NCBI RefSeq assembly: GCF_000423665.1
Contig: NZ_AUIK01000008.1
Span: 186,001 to 250,000, forward strand
DNA length: 64,000 nt
Origin: Solirubrobacter soli DSM 22325
GTDB lineage: Bacteria > Actinomycetota > Thermoleophilia > Solirubrobacterales > Solirubrobacteraceae
Direction of reading: 5' to 3'
A program made the position numbers and the translations under genes. A model generated the notes under the pieces. The model was not told where the DNA came from. It saw nothing but the letters and a program-made list of their open reading frames with translations, and ran no database searches. Below, in pieces: positions 38,925 to 48,230 of this stretch; position 1 is the stretch's first letter; every line of letters starts with the position of its first letter.

Positions 38925-41849
38925 ATGAGGCCATGGATGGGAGCTGCCGCTGTCGCGGCCGCCATGCTGTTGGCTCCACAAGCGGCGTTCGCCGGTCCTG
39001 ACGACCCCGCGCTGGTCCAGTTCAAGCTGCCGAGCAGCGACGCCTACGCGGACTTCGAGTCCATGGGGCTCAACATGGACCACGCCGTCGAGAACGCGCC
39101 CGGTGGGGGCGTCCTCGTGAGCGCGTGGGTGACCGACACCGAGCAGGCGCTGGTCCAGGCCCGCGGCTACTCGTACGTCAAGACGATCCACGACAAGAAC
39201 AACATCGATCGCATCCGCGCCGAGCGCGACGCGTCGATCGCCGACGAGGCGGCCGCCACGCGCGCGTTGAAGGTCAACGCGGCGGGCAAGGCCGGCCCGA
39301 GCGCCGCGCCGGGCACGGTCCGCGCCCAGCGCGCCGACTTCTACGAGAACAACGTCGGCCGCTTCATCTCGATCGAGGCCAACACGACACAGGCTCAGAT
39401 CACCTGCACCAACCCGACGGCCGGCACCGGCTGCTCGTACACCGGCCCGGTCCTGGTCGCCGAGTTCTATGACGCGGCCGGCAACCGGATGGGCGGCGGG
39501 AACCTCGGGACCTACATCGATCCTGACGTCAACCCCGACTACTACCAGTACCACTACTCGATCTTCCGGATCGGCAACAAGGGCGACGGCGGCCCGGACC
39601 CGGCCTGGATCAAGGTCGCGGCGCCCAACGGCGACGTCGACACGCTGGCCGCGAAGGAGTGGGTGGCCAAGAACCCGCCCAGCTACGCGCAGAACTTCCA
39701 GCACGGGTTCATCCAGCGCTACTACGACGGGCCCGAGGTCTACAAGAAGATGCGCGACCTCGCCGCCGAGTTCCCGACGATCGCCCAGGTCTACGACCTC
39801 CCGGAGAAGACCACGGGCTACCAGCGCAAGGCGCAGACGATGCTCGGCTACCAGCAGGCCTCGTACGTCACCTTCGACGCCAACAACCTGCCCAACGGCA
39901 GCACCGCGTCGCTGAGCGCGGCGAACGGCGACCGCGCCGTGGTGCTGACCTCGAAGGCCTGGGGTCACGAGGGCGGCAACGCCCTCACCGCCCAGATCGT
40001 CGCGCCCACGGGCAACGACCAGGCGCTGTCGGTCTCACTCACGGGCAACGCCATCCGGATCAACCCGGCGACCAACGCCACGGGCGCGATCACCTCGACC
40101 GCCGCCCAGGTGATCGCCGCGATCAACGCCAACCCGGCCGTCGCCGCGCTCGTGACCGCGAGCAAGTACCGCACGAGCGCGTCCGGCGGCGTCGTGGTCC
40201 CGAGCGACGTCTCGCCGCTCTCGGACCTGCTGCGCGCCCCCGCGACGATCCCGCGCGGCCCGCAGACGCAGAACCTGCTGCGGATCGGCAAGACCCGCAC
40301 GGGCAACAAGGTCGGCGTGTTCTTCTACTGCCAGGAGCACGGCAACGAGATCGCGACGTCCGGCGTGTGCATGGAGACCGCGGAGCGCCTCGTGCGCAAC
40401 TACGGCACCGATCCCGAGACGACGCAGCTGGTCGACAACCTCGAGATCTTCATCATCCCGCAGATCAACGGCGACGGGTCGATCCACTCGCTGTATGACT
40501 CCAACCGCCGCAAGAACATGTCCAACTACTGCGGCACCCTCCCGCAGAACGACACCGATCCCGCCCGGCGCAACAGCTGGGGCGTGGACATGAACCGCAA
40601 CTTCACGATCGGGTCGATCTTCGACGGCTTCCAGGGCGCGACGTTCCAGGACTGCCTGAGCGGCAACTACTCCGGCCCGTTCGAGACGTCCGAGCCCGAG
40701 GTCCGCAACGAGATCTGGGTGCAGACGAACTTCCCGAACATCAAGTTCATCAACAACATCCACTCCTCCGGCGGCCTGTTCATGTGGCCGCCCGGCGCCT
40801 ACACGCCTGCCCGGGTTCCGCTCCCGTACCCGCCGTACGGCACGCTGAACTTCTTCGACCAGGCCGCGCGCCAGGTGCTCGACGGGATCAAGTCCCACCG
40901 CGGCACCGCGATCCTGCCGCAGCAGACCGGCCCCGTGATCGACGTCCTCTACTCCGCGGCGGGCAACTCCGCGGACGAGGCGTACTACGCGCACGGGATC
41001 ATCGGCTACGACTTCGAGATCGGCGCCACGCACTACAACGACACCGGGACCGGCGCGGCGACCTGCGGCCCCGGCCAGCAGCCGCCGTTCGGCCCCAACC
41101 CCTCCAACCCGTGCCTGAACAACGAGGGCAAGCACGAGGGCGAGGAGTTCGCGTCGGGCAACTACGGCCTGCTGCGCTCCGCGCTGCAGTACTCCAACGA
41201 CACCGCGCCGCCGGTCGTCGACGCCGAGGTGACCGCGGACGGGATCACGCCGATGTACTCGGTGAAGTTCAAGAGCAACGAGGCGTCCTCGATCTACTAC
41301 ACGACCGACGGCTCGACGCCGACCACGGCGTCGACCGAGTACAAGCCGCCGCGCGCCCGCGCGCTGCCGCTCCCGCTGCAGCTCGCGCCCAAGACCACGC
41401 TGAAGTGGATCGCCCACGACTTCAAGGGCAACACCTCGGCGGTCAGGACGCAGGCGATCGGCTACGTCGACGTCAACGGCTCCGCGGGCGGCACCGTCGC
41501 CGCGACGCTGGCCCTGACGATGGGCGCCCCGGCACAGTTCGGCACGTTCACGCCGGGCGTGGCCAAGGAGTACACGGCCTCCACGCAGGCGACCGTGATC
41601 TCCACGGCGGGTGACGCGACGCTGAGCGTCGCCGACCCCAGTGCCACCAACACCGGCAAGCTCGTCAACGGCACGTTCGCGCTGACCAACCCGGTGCAGG
41701 GCCTGGGCACGCTGAAGACCTGGACGGCCCCGACCTCCAACGAGGTCGTGCCGATCACGTTCAAGCAGGCGATCCTGGCCAACGAGCCGCTGCGCACGGG
41801 GACGTACAGCAAGACGCTGACGTTCACCCTGTCCACGACGACTCCCTAA
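38925..41849 (+). CDS. Secreted M14 zinc carboxypeptidase, array copy C
   Basis: 974 aa from ATG 38925, with GAGGAGGAG upstream and the MRPWMGAAAV start. Same domain order as copies A and B, but more diverged. The zinc motif is H472-GN-E475, the third ligand H613 and the catalytic Glu E698 (YDFEIGATHYN). The NINRN segment is now DMNRN and the pre-His segment FMWPPGAYTP resembles copies D and E. It is thus intermediate between the A/B and D/E subgroups. The insert lies at ~residues 325-455. It has its own promoter-like element and a terminator hairpin. Confidence 0.9.
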   Translation: MRPWMGAAAVAAAMLLAPQAAFAGPDDPALVQFKLPSSDAYADFESMGLNMDHAVENAPGGGVLVSAWVTDTEQALVQARGYSYVKTIHDKNNIDRIRAERDASIADEAAATRALKVNAAGKAGPSAAPGTVRAQRADFYENNVGRFISIEANTTQAQITCTNPTAGTGCSYTGPVLVAEFYDAAGNRMGGGNLGTYIDPDVNPDYYQYHYSIFRIGNKGDGGPDPAWIKVAAPNGDVDTLAAKEWVAKNPPSYAQNFQHGFIQRYYDGPEVYKKMRDLAAEFPTIAQVYDLPEKTTGYQRKAQTMLGYQQASYVTFDANNLPNGSTASLSAANGDRAVVLTSKAWGHEGGNALTAQIVAPTGNDQALSVSLTGNAIRINPATNATGAITSTAAQVIAAINANPAVAALVTASKYRTSASGGVVVPSDVSPLSDLLRAPATIPRGPQTQNLLRIGKTRTGNKVGVFFYCQEHGNEIATSGVCMETAERLVRNYGTDPETTQLVDNLEIFIIPQINGDGSIHSLYDSNRRKNMSNYCGTLPQNDTDPARRNSWGVDMNRNFTIGSIFDGFQGATFQDCLSGNYSGPFETSEPEVRNEIWVQTNFPNIKFINNIHSSGGLFMWPPGAYTPARVPLPYPPYGTLNFFDQAARQVLDGIKSHRGTAILPQQTGPVIDVLYSAAGNSADEAYYAHGIIGYDFEIGATHYNDTGTGAATCGPGQQPPFGPNPSNPCLNNEGKHEGEEFASGNYGLLRSALQYSNDTAPPVVDAEVTADGITPMYSVKFKSNEASSIYYTTDGSTPTTASTEYKPPRARALPLPLQLAPKTTLKWIAHDFKGNTSAVRTQAIGYVDVNGSAGGTVAATLALTMGAPAQFGTFTPGVAKEYTASTQATVISTAGDATLSVADPSATNTGKLVNGTFALTNPVQGLGTLKTWTAPTSNEVVPITFKQAILANEPLRTGTYSKTLTFTLSTTTP

Positions 41850-41860
41850 GAGGTTCGTAA

Positions 41861-41886
41861 GGGCGCTGGCCAAACGGCCGGCGCCC
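41861..41886 (+). terminator. Rho-independent-type hairpin after M14 copy C
   Basis: GGGCGCTGGCC (41861-41871), loop AAAC, GGCCGGCGCCC (41876-41886); 11 bp with one U-G wobble, 11 nt after the stop. Confidence 0.7.
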
Positions 41887-41956
41887 CATCGTCTTCTCAC
41901 CCTCGTCCCGTAGAAGGGCCAGCGCAGTTCCTGGGTCTATTTACGGAGGAGGGCCG

Positions 41957-44863
41957 ATGAGGCCATGGATGGGAGCGATCGCGGCTGCTGCCGCGCTCGC
42001 AGTGCTTCCCGCTTCCGCGCTCGCGGATGACGGGCAGACCGTTTACGAGTTCAAGTTGCCGAACAAGGCGACCGCGGACCAGCTGATCAAGCTGGGCTAC
42101 GACCTCGGTGACGGTCTCGATCAGTCGCAGCCGGGATTCGTCAAGGCGACGATCGTCGCCACGCCGAGCGAGAAGGCGCAGCTCGAGGCGATGGGGTACC
42201 CGGCCGTCGACACGATCGAGACACCGGCCGACGTCGCCGCCTTGCGCGCCGCGCGCCAGTCGACGATCGACGCTGAGTCCGCCGCGAAGGCCGCGCTGAA
42301 CGGCAGCGCCGCCAAGAGCACCAAGTCGGCCGCCGTGGGCACGGTCCGCGCGCAGCACGCCGACTACTGGGAGGACGCCGGCGGACGCTGGCTGTCCGTC
42401 GAAGGCACCACCACGCAGGCCGCCGTCACCCCGCCGCGCACCTACAGCGGCCCGCAGCTCGTCGCGTCCTGGTACGACGCGCAGGGCCAGCAGCTCGGCA
42501 GCGGCAACCTGCAGCCGTACCTCGATACGGACGTGACGCCGGTCGCGCCGTACCTGTACCACGTCACACGCTTCCGTCTGGGTGACGCCTCGACCATCGG
42601 CACGCCGATGCCCGCGTTCATCCGCATCGCCGCTCCGAACGGCGACGTGGCCGAGCTCGCGGTCAAGAAGTGGGTCGGCAACGGCGCTCCGCAGTACGGC
42701 GCCGGCTTCCTGCAGGACTTCATGACGCGCTACGTGGATCCGCAGGAGAGCTACAAGCTCATGACGGATCTCGCGACGCAGTACCCGACGATCGCGAAGG
42801 TCTCCGACCTGCCGAACAAGACGCCGGGCTACCAGCGCAAGGCGCAGACCGTGCTCGGCATCGCGACGCCGTACACCGGCTCGACGTCGACGCCGGCGAC
42901 GGCCGACCAGGCGCGCGCGGTCGTCCTGACCTCGAACGACTTCGGCCAGAACGGCGGCAACGACATCACCGCCCAGATCGTCAACCCGGGGGCGAACAGC
43001 TCGCCGCTGAGCGTGTCGGTCACGGGCAAGGCGATCAAGGTCTCGGCCGCCACGGACGCGACCGGCGCGATCACCTCGACCGCCGCCCAGGTCGTCGCCG
43101 CGATCAACGCCAACCCGGCCGCCGCCGCGCTGGTCGGCGCCGCGCTGTACCGGACCAACACGGGAGCGGGCGTCGTCACGGCGCAGGCCGCCCCGTCCGC
43201 GCTGAGCGACTGGCTGAAGGCCCCCGCGTCCTACCCGCGCGGCCCGCAGACGGTGAAGATGCTGCGGATCGGCAACGACAAGGGCAAGCCGCAGGGGCAG
43301 AAGGTCGGCGTGTTCATCTACTGCCAGGAGCACGCCCGTGAGTGGGGCACGCCGCTGGTGTGCGATGAGACCGCCCAGCGCCTGCTCAAGAACTACGGGA
43401 CCGACGCCGAGACGACCAGCCTCGTCGACGGCCTCGACATCTTCATCATCCCGACGATCAACGCCGACGGCGCCGCGTTCTCGATGTACGACAACGCCAG
43501 CCAGCGGCGCAACATGGTCAACTACTGCGCGTCGAACCCGACGGGCAACAACGACCCGTACGCCCGCAACAGCTGGGGCGTCGACCTCAACCGCAACTTC
43601 AGCGTCGGCTCGTTCTTCGACGGCTACCAGGGCGCGTCGAACAGCTGCACCAGCGACACGTTCGCCGGCCCGGCGGAGATGTCGGAGCCGGAGGTCCGCA
43701 ACGAGGCCTACGTGCAGTCGACGTTCACGAACATCAAGTTCGCGATGAACGTGCACTCCAACGGTGGCTACTTCATGTGGCCGCCCGGCGCGTACAAGCC
43801 CACCACGCGTGAGCCGCTCCCGTACCCGCCCTACGGCACGCTGAACTACTTCGACCAGACCGCGGCGATGGTCAACGACCGGATCTACAACTACCGCCAC
43901 ACGGCGATCCTGCCGCAGCAGACGGGCCCGGTCCTCGACGTGCTCTACTCGGCCGCCGGCAACTCGGCGGACGAGGCCTACTACAACCACGACATCATCG
44001 GCTACGACTTCGAGATCGGCGCCAGCAAGGTCCTCGCCAACGGCAACTCGCAGGGCACCGGCTTCCAGCCCTGCTTCAGCACGTCGACCCCGAACACGGG
44101 CGGCGGCGCGGGCACCTGCAACGCCAACCTCGTCAACGAGGGCCACGACGAGGGCATGGAGTTCGCCAACGGCAACTACGCGCTGCTCGAGTCCGCCCTG
44201 GCCTACGGCAACGACACCACGCCGCCGGTCGTCAACACCGTCGTCACCGCCGACGGCAAGGCGCCGATGTACAGCGTGAAGTTCTCCAGCAATGAGGCGT
44301 CGTCGATCTACTACACGACCGACGGCTCGACGCCGACGCTGCAGTCCACGGAGTGGAAGCCGAACCGGCCGCGCGAGCTGCCGGATCCGCTCTACCTCGC
44401 GCCCGGGACGAAGGTCTCCTGGATCGCGAAGGACTTCAAGGGCAACGTCTCGGCCGTCTCGAGCCAGGTGCTCGGCCAGACCAACACGCCGGGCTCGGTC
44501 GGCGGCTCCGTCGGGGCGACGCTGGCCCTGACGATGGGCGCGCCGGCGCAGTTCGGCGCGTTCACGCCGGGCGTCGCGAAGGACTACACGGCGTCCACCA
44601 CCGCCACCGTCATCTCGACGGCGGGTGACGCGACGCTCTCGGTCGCCGACCCGAGCACCGATCACCCCGGCTACCTGACCAACGGCAGCTTCGCGCTCGC
44701 GTCGCCGCTGCAGGGCCTCGGAACGATCAAGACCTGGTCCGCCCCGACCTCCAACGAGTCGGTGCCGATCACGTTCAAGCAGTCGATCGCGGCCAACGAG
44801 CCGCTGCGGACGGGCACGTACAGCAAGACGCTGACGTTCACCCTGTCCACCACGACTCCGTAA
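41957..44863 (+). CDS. Secreted M14 zinc carboxypeptidase, array copy D
   Basis: 968 aa from ATG 41957, with GGAGGAGGG upstream. It belongs to the D/E subgroup: the zinc motif is the classical H459-AR-E462-W (CQEHAREWGTP), the active-site motif is GVDLNRNF, the third ligand H600 lies in NVHSNGG, and the catalytic Glu is E686. The Cys-pair loop of the beta domain is replaced by ITPPRTYSGP-like sequence. The insert (~315-445) is retained, with TSTAAQVVAAINANPAAAALV. The chitobiase-like and shared C-terminal domains are present. No convincing promoter was recognised in the 94 bp before it, so read-through from copy C past a weaker hairpin is possible. Confidence 0.9.
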   Translation: MRPWMGAIAAAAALAVLPASALADDGQTVYEFKLPNKATADQLIKLGYDLGDGLDQSQPGFVKATIVATPSEKAQLEAMGYPAVDTIETPADVAALRAARQSTIDAESAAKAALNGSAAKSTKSAAVGTVRAQHADYWEDAGGRWLSVEGTTTQAAVTPPRTYSGPQLVASWYDAQGQQLGSGNLQPYLDTDVTPVAPYLYHVTRFRLGDASTIGTPMPAFIRIAAPNGDVAELAVKKWVGNGAPQYGAGFLQDFMTRYVDPQESYKLMTDLATQYPTIAKVSDLPNKTPGYQRKAQTVLGIATPYTGSTSTPATADQARAVVLTSNDFGQNGGNDITAQIVNPGANSSPLSVSVTGKAIKVSAATDATGAITSTAAQVVAAINANPAAAALVGAALYRTNTGAGVVTAQAAPSALSDWLKAPASYPRGPQTVKMLRIGNDKGKPQGQKVGVFIYCQEHAREWGTPLVCDETAQRLLKNYGTDAETTSLVDGLDIFIIPTINADGAAFSMYDNASQRRNMVNYCASNPTGNNDPYARNSWGVDLNRNFSVGSFFDGYQGASNSCTSDTFAGPAEMSEPEVRNEAYVQSTFTNIKFAMNVHSNGGYFMWPPGAYKPTTREPLPYPPYGTLNYFDQTAAMVNDRIYNYRHTAILPQQTGPVLDVLYSAAGNSADEAYYNHDIIGYDFEIGASKVLANGNSQGTGFQPCFSTSTPNTGGGAGTCNANLVNEGHDEGMEFANGNYALLESALAYGNDTTPPVVNTVVTADGKAPMYSVKFSSNEASSIYYTTDGSTPTLQSTEWKPNRPRELPDPLYLAPGTKVSWIAKDFKGNVSAVSSQVLGQTNTPGSVGGSVGATLALTMGAPAQFGAFTPGVAKDYTASTTATVISTAGDATLSVADPSTDHPGYLTNGSFALASPLQGLGTIKTWSAPTSNESVPITFKQSIAANEPLRTGTYSKTLTFTLSTTTP

Positions 44864-44875
44864 CCCCCTCGCGTA

Positions 44876-44902
44876 TCGGCCGGGTGCTTGTCACCCGGCC
44901 GA
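44876..44902 (+). terminator. Rho-independent-type hairpin after M14 copy D
   Basis: Perfect 11-bp stem: TCGGCCGGGTG (44876-44886), loop CTTGT, CACCCGGCCGA (44892-44902), 12 nt after the stop. Confidence 0.7.
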
Positions 44903-44954
44903 CGCCGTGGAGGCATCTCCGCAGGCAATCGGACTCGAACGTCCGTCTAAGCGC

Positions 44955-44983
44955 TTGCACTGGGGTTCACGTATCCCTAAGAA
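44955..44983 (+). promoter_or_regulatory. Promoter-like element before M14 copy E
   Basis: TTGCAC (44955-44960), 17 bp, TAAGAA (44978-44983). The TTGCA -35 start is shared with the elements before copies A and C. Confidence 0.45.
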
Positions 44984-45036
44984 TTGGAGCCCGCTTCGGA
45001 GGGGTTCCGAGGGTCTTAAGACGGAGGGAGTGGCTC

Positions 45037-48000
45037 GTGAAGCCATGGATGGGTGCAGTCGCGATCGCGGCTGTCATGGCCGTGATGCCCAGCACGGCGG
45101 TCGCTGATGATGGATATTCGGTGGTGCAGTTCAAGCTGCCGAACAAGGCGACCATGGAGGAGTTGGAGGCGCAAGGCGCCGACTTCGACCACGGCTTCAT
45201 CGACGCTCCTGGCGGCGGCATCCTGGTCAACGCCGTCGTCAACGACGACGAGAAGGCGCTCTTCGAGGCGCAGGGCTATCCGGCCGTCGCGACGATCCAG
45301 ACGCAGGCCGACGTCGATCACCTGCGCGCCGAGCGCGACGCGACGATCGCCGCGGAGGCCGACGCGAAGGCCGCGCTGACGAGCTCGGACGCGTCGAAGT
45401 CAAAGAAGGCGATCGCCGGGACGGTCCGCGCGCAGCGCGCCGACTACTGGGAGGACGTCTCCGGCCGCTACATCTCGATCGAGGGCACGACGTCCGAGGC
45501 CGCGATCACGCCGCCGCGGACGTACTCCGGCCCGGCGCTGCAGGCGGCCTGGTTCGCCGCCGACGGCACCAAGCTCGGCGAGGGTCAGCTGAGCCCGGTC
45601 CTCGACACCGACGTCACCCCCGCCGCCTACCTCTACCACGGCTCCCGCTTCCGGGTCGGCAACGTGGGCGACGGCGGCATGCCGGCCTACGTGCGGATCG
45701 CCGCCCCGAACGGCGACGTCGCCACGCTCGACGCCAAGAAGTGGGTCGGCAACGGCGGCACCACGAGCCCCGGCGGCTTCATCATGGACTTCAACACGCA
45801 CTACGTGACGCCGCGTGAGAGCTACGCCAAGATGCGCGAGCTCGCCAACGAGTTCCCGAACGTCTCGACGCTGATGAAGCTGCCGAACAAGACGAACGGC
45901 TACCAGCGCAAGGCGCAGACGATCCTCGGCATGGCCGCCCCGTACGCGGGCGCGACGTCGGTCGCCGCGGCCGACCAGCCGAAGGCCGTCGTCCTCACCT
46001 CCCTGGCCTGGGGCCAGGAGGGTGGCAACAACCTCAAGGCCGAGATCGTCAACGACGGCGCGAGCAAGCCGCTCACGGTCACCGTCGCCGGCACCACGAT
46101 CACGGTCCACGCCGCGACCGACGACGCGGGCGCGATCACCTCGACGGCCGCCCAGGTCGTGGACGCGATCAACGCCTCCGACGCCGCCAAGGCGCTCGTC
46201 ACGGCCGCCAAGTACCGCACCAACACCGGCGCGGGCGTGGTCACGGCGACGGCCGTCTCGGCCCTCAGCGACTGGCTGAAGGCCCCGACGAGCCAGCCGC
46301 GCGGCTCGATCGAGGTCCAGGGGCTGCGGATCGGCAACAACGTCGGCAAGCCGCAGGGCTCCAAGGTCGGCGTCTTCATCTACTGCCAGGAGCACGCCCG
46401 CGAGTGGGGCACGCCGCTGGTCTGCCTCGAGACGGCCGAGCGCCTGGTGCGCAACTACGGCTCCGATCCCGAGACGACGGCCCTGATCGACGGCCTGGAC
46501 ATCTTCATCATCCCGTCGATCAACGCCGACGGCGCGACGTACTCGATGTTCGACTTCAACTCGCAGCGCCGCAACATGGTCAACTACTGCGCGTCGAACC
46601 CGACGGGCAACAACGACCCGGCGGCGCGCAACGGCTGGGGCGTCGACCTCAACCGCAACTTCAGCGTCGGCTCCTTCTTCGACGGCTACGTCGGCGCCTC
46701 GTCCTCCTGCACGAGCGACACGTTCGCCGGCCCGTTCGAGTTCTCCGAGCCTGAGGCCCGCAACGAGCAGTTCGTCCAGACGACGTACCCGAACATCAAG
46801 TTCGCGATGAACGTGCACTCCTCCGGCGGCTACTTCATGTGGCCCCCGGGCGCCTACAAGGCGGACCGCACGACGCTGCCGTACCCGCCGTACGGCACGC
46901 TGAACTACTTCGACCAGACGGCGTCCTCGGTGCTGGAGCGCATTTACAGCTACCGCAAGACGGCGATCCTGCCGGCCCAGACCGGCCCGGTCACCGACGT
47001 GCTCTACTCGGCCGCCGGCAACTCGGCTGACGAGGCCTACTACAACCACGGCATCATCGGCTACGACTTCGAGATCGGCGCCACGAAGCGCCTGGCGGAC
47101 GGCTCGACCGCGTCCCCCGGCTTCCAGCCCCCGTTCGGCGCCGTGCCGATCGGCGGCAACGCCAACCTCGCCAACGAGGGTCACGACGAGGGCATGGAGT
47201 TCTCCAACGGCAACTACGCCCTCCTGCAGTCCGCGCTCGACTACGCCAACGACACGACCGCCCCGTCCTCGCAGGCGACCGGCGCGACGCTGTCCAAGGA
47301 GCCGGTGGGCGTGAAGTTCACGACCTCCGAGGCGGCCTCGATCTACTACACGACCGACGGCTCGACGCCCACGACGGCCTCGACCGAGTGGAAGCCGAAC
47401 CGGCCGCGCGAGCTGCCGGATCCGGTGATGCTCAACGGCAACACGACGCTCAAGTGGATCGCGGTCGACTTCAAGGGCAACACCTCCGCGGTGCAGTCCA
47501 AGAGCTACGTCGTCGACCTGGTCAAGCCGACGGTGACCTTCACCAACCCGGCCGCCGACGGCGCGGTGTTCACGCAGGGCCGCCCGGTCCCGCTGCTCGC
47601 CACCTGCGCGGACGAGAACTCAGGCGTCGCCAGCTGCACCGGCTCGCCGGCGCTGGGCACCAACATCGACACGTCGACGGTCGGCACGTTCACCTACTCG
47701 GTGACCGCCAAGGACAACGCCGGCAACGAGAACGTGGTGACCCGCAGCTACACGGTCATCCAGGCGACGAACGTCGACGGCGCCATCAACGGCTCCGTCC
47801 CGGCCACGCTGAGCCTCACGCTCGGCGCGACCGCGTCGTTCGGCACGTTCGTGCCGGGCGTCAGCCGGGACTACACGGCGTCGACGACGGCGTTGGTCAC
47901 GTCGTCGGCCGGCGACGCGACGCTGACGGTCGCCGACCCGAGCTCCGATCACACGGGGCATCTGGTCAACGGCACGTTCTTCCTGGCGCAGCCGCTCCAG

Positions 48001-48150
48001 GGCCTCGGGACGATCAAGACCTGGTCGGCTCCGACGGCGGGCGAGTCGGTGCCGATCACGTTCAAGCAGTCGATCGGCGCCACGGAAGGCCTCCGCACCG
48101 GGGCGTACGGGAAGCCGCTGACGTTCACGCTGTCCACCACTACGCCGTGA
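45037..48150 (+). CDS. Secreted M14 zinc carboxypeptidase with extra Ig-like domain, array copy E
   Basis: 1037 aa from GTG 45037; an ATG further upstream belongs to non-coding frame. The start matches VKPWMGAVA and ACGGAGGGAG lies before it. Zinc motif H453-AR-E456-W, third ligand H594 (NVHSSGG), catalytic Glu679. After the chitobiase-like module it gains an ~85-aa bacterial Ig-like domain (VDLVKPTVTFTNPAADGAVFTQG...CADENSGVASCTG) that copies A-D lack, then the shared C-terminal domain (TLSLTLGATASFGTFVPGV...LTFTLSTTTP). The same Ig-like unit occurs in the sixth gene, linking the two by duplication. Confidence 0.9.
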   Translation: MKPWMGAVAIAAVMAVMPSTAVADDGYSVVQFKLPNKATMEELEAQGADFDHGFIDAPGGGILVNAVVNDDEKALFEAQGYPAVATIQTQADVDHLRAERDATIAAEADAKAALTSSDASKSKKAIAGTVRAQRADYWEDVSGRYISIEGTTSEAAITPPRTYSGPALQAAWFAADGTKLGEGQLSPVLDTDVTPAAYLYHGSRFRVGNVGDGGMPAYVRIAAPNGDVATLDAKKWVGNGGTTSPGGFIMDFNTHYVTPRESYAKMRELANEFPNVSTLMKLPNKTNGYQRKAQTILGMAAPYAGATSVAAADQPKAVVLTSLAWGQEGGNNLKAEIVNDGASKPLTVTVAGTTITVHAATDDAGAITSTAAQVVDAINASDAAKALVTAAKYRTNTGAGVVTATAVSALSDWLKAPTSQPRGSIEVQGLRIGNNVGKPQGSKVGVFIYCQEHAREWGTPLVCLETAERLVRNYGSDPETTALIDGLDIFIIPSINADGATYSMFDFNSQRRNMVNYCASNPTGNNDPAARNGWGVDLNRNFSVGSFFDGYVGASSSCTSDTFAGPFEFSEPEARNEQFVQTTYPNIKFAMNVHSSGGYFMWPPGAYKADRTTLPYPPYGTLNYFDQTASSVLERIYSYRKTAILPAQTGPVTDVLYSAAGNSADEAYYNHGIIGYDFEIGATKRLADGSTASPGFQPPFGAVPIGGNANLANEGHDEGMEFSNGNYALLQSALDYANDTTAPSSQATGATLSKEPVGVKFTTSEAASIYYTTDGSTPTTASTEWKPNRPRELPDPVMLNGNTTLKWIAVDFKGNTSAVQSKSYVVDLVKPTVTFTNPAADGAVFTQGRPVPLLATCADENSGVASCTGSPALGTNIDTSTVGTFTYSVTAKDNAGNENVVTRSYTVIQATNVDGAINGSVPATLSLTLGATASFGTFVPGVSRDYTASTTALVTSSAGDATLTVADPSSDHTGHLVNGTFFLAQPLQGLGTIKTWSAPTAGESVPITFKQSIGATEGLRTGAYGKPLTFTLSTTTP

Positions 48151-48158
48151 CCGGAAGG

Positions 48159-48187
48159 TTGACTTAAGTGTCCTTCCAAGACAGAGT
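48159..48187 (+). promoter_or_regulatory. Weak promoter-like element before the sixth array gene
   Basis: TTGACT (48159-48164), 17 bp, CAGAGT (48182-48187). Only a short GGAAGG / CCTTCC dyad (48153-48158 and 48172-48177) separates the two genes, so read-through from copy E is also possible. Confidence 0.3.
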
Positions 48188-48230
48188 TTCGCCCGGGTCC
48201 GGGGCGTTCTTCAAATTGCAGAGGGTGTTC

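Noticed and set aside
44884..45036. 51-residue N-terminal extension of M14 copy E
   Set aside because: It overlaps the copy D terminator and the promoter-like element and would place a signal peptide internally. The GTG at 45037 has a ribosome site and matches the paralogues.
33500..47200. Many long open frames on the opposite strand and in other frames of the M14 array
   Set aside because: High-GC shadow ORFs with Arg/Val/Ala-rich composition and no domain logic, repeated in parallel in every copy because the genes are homologous.
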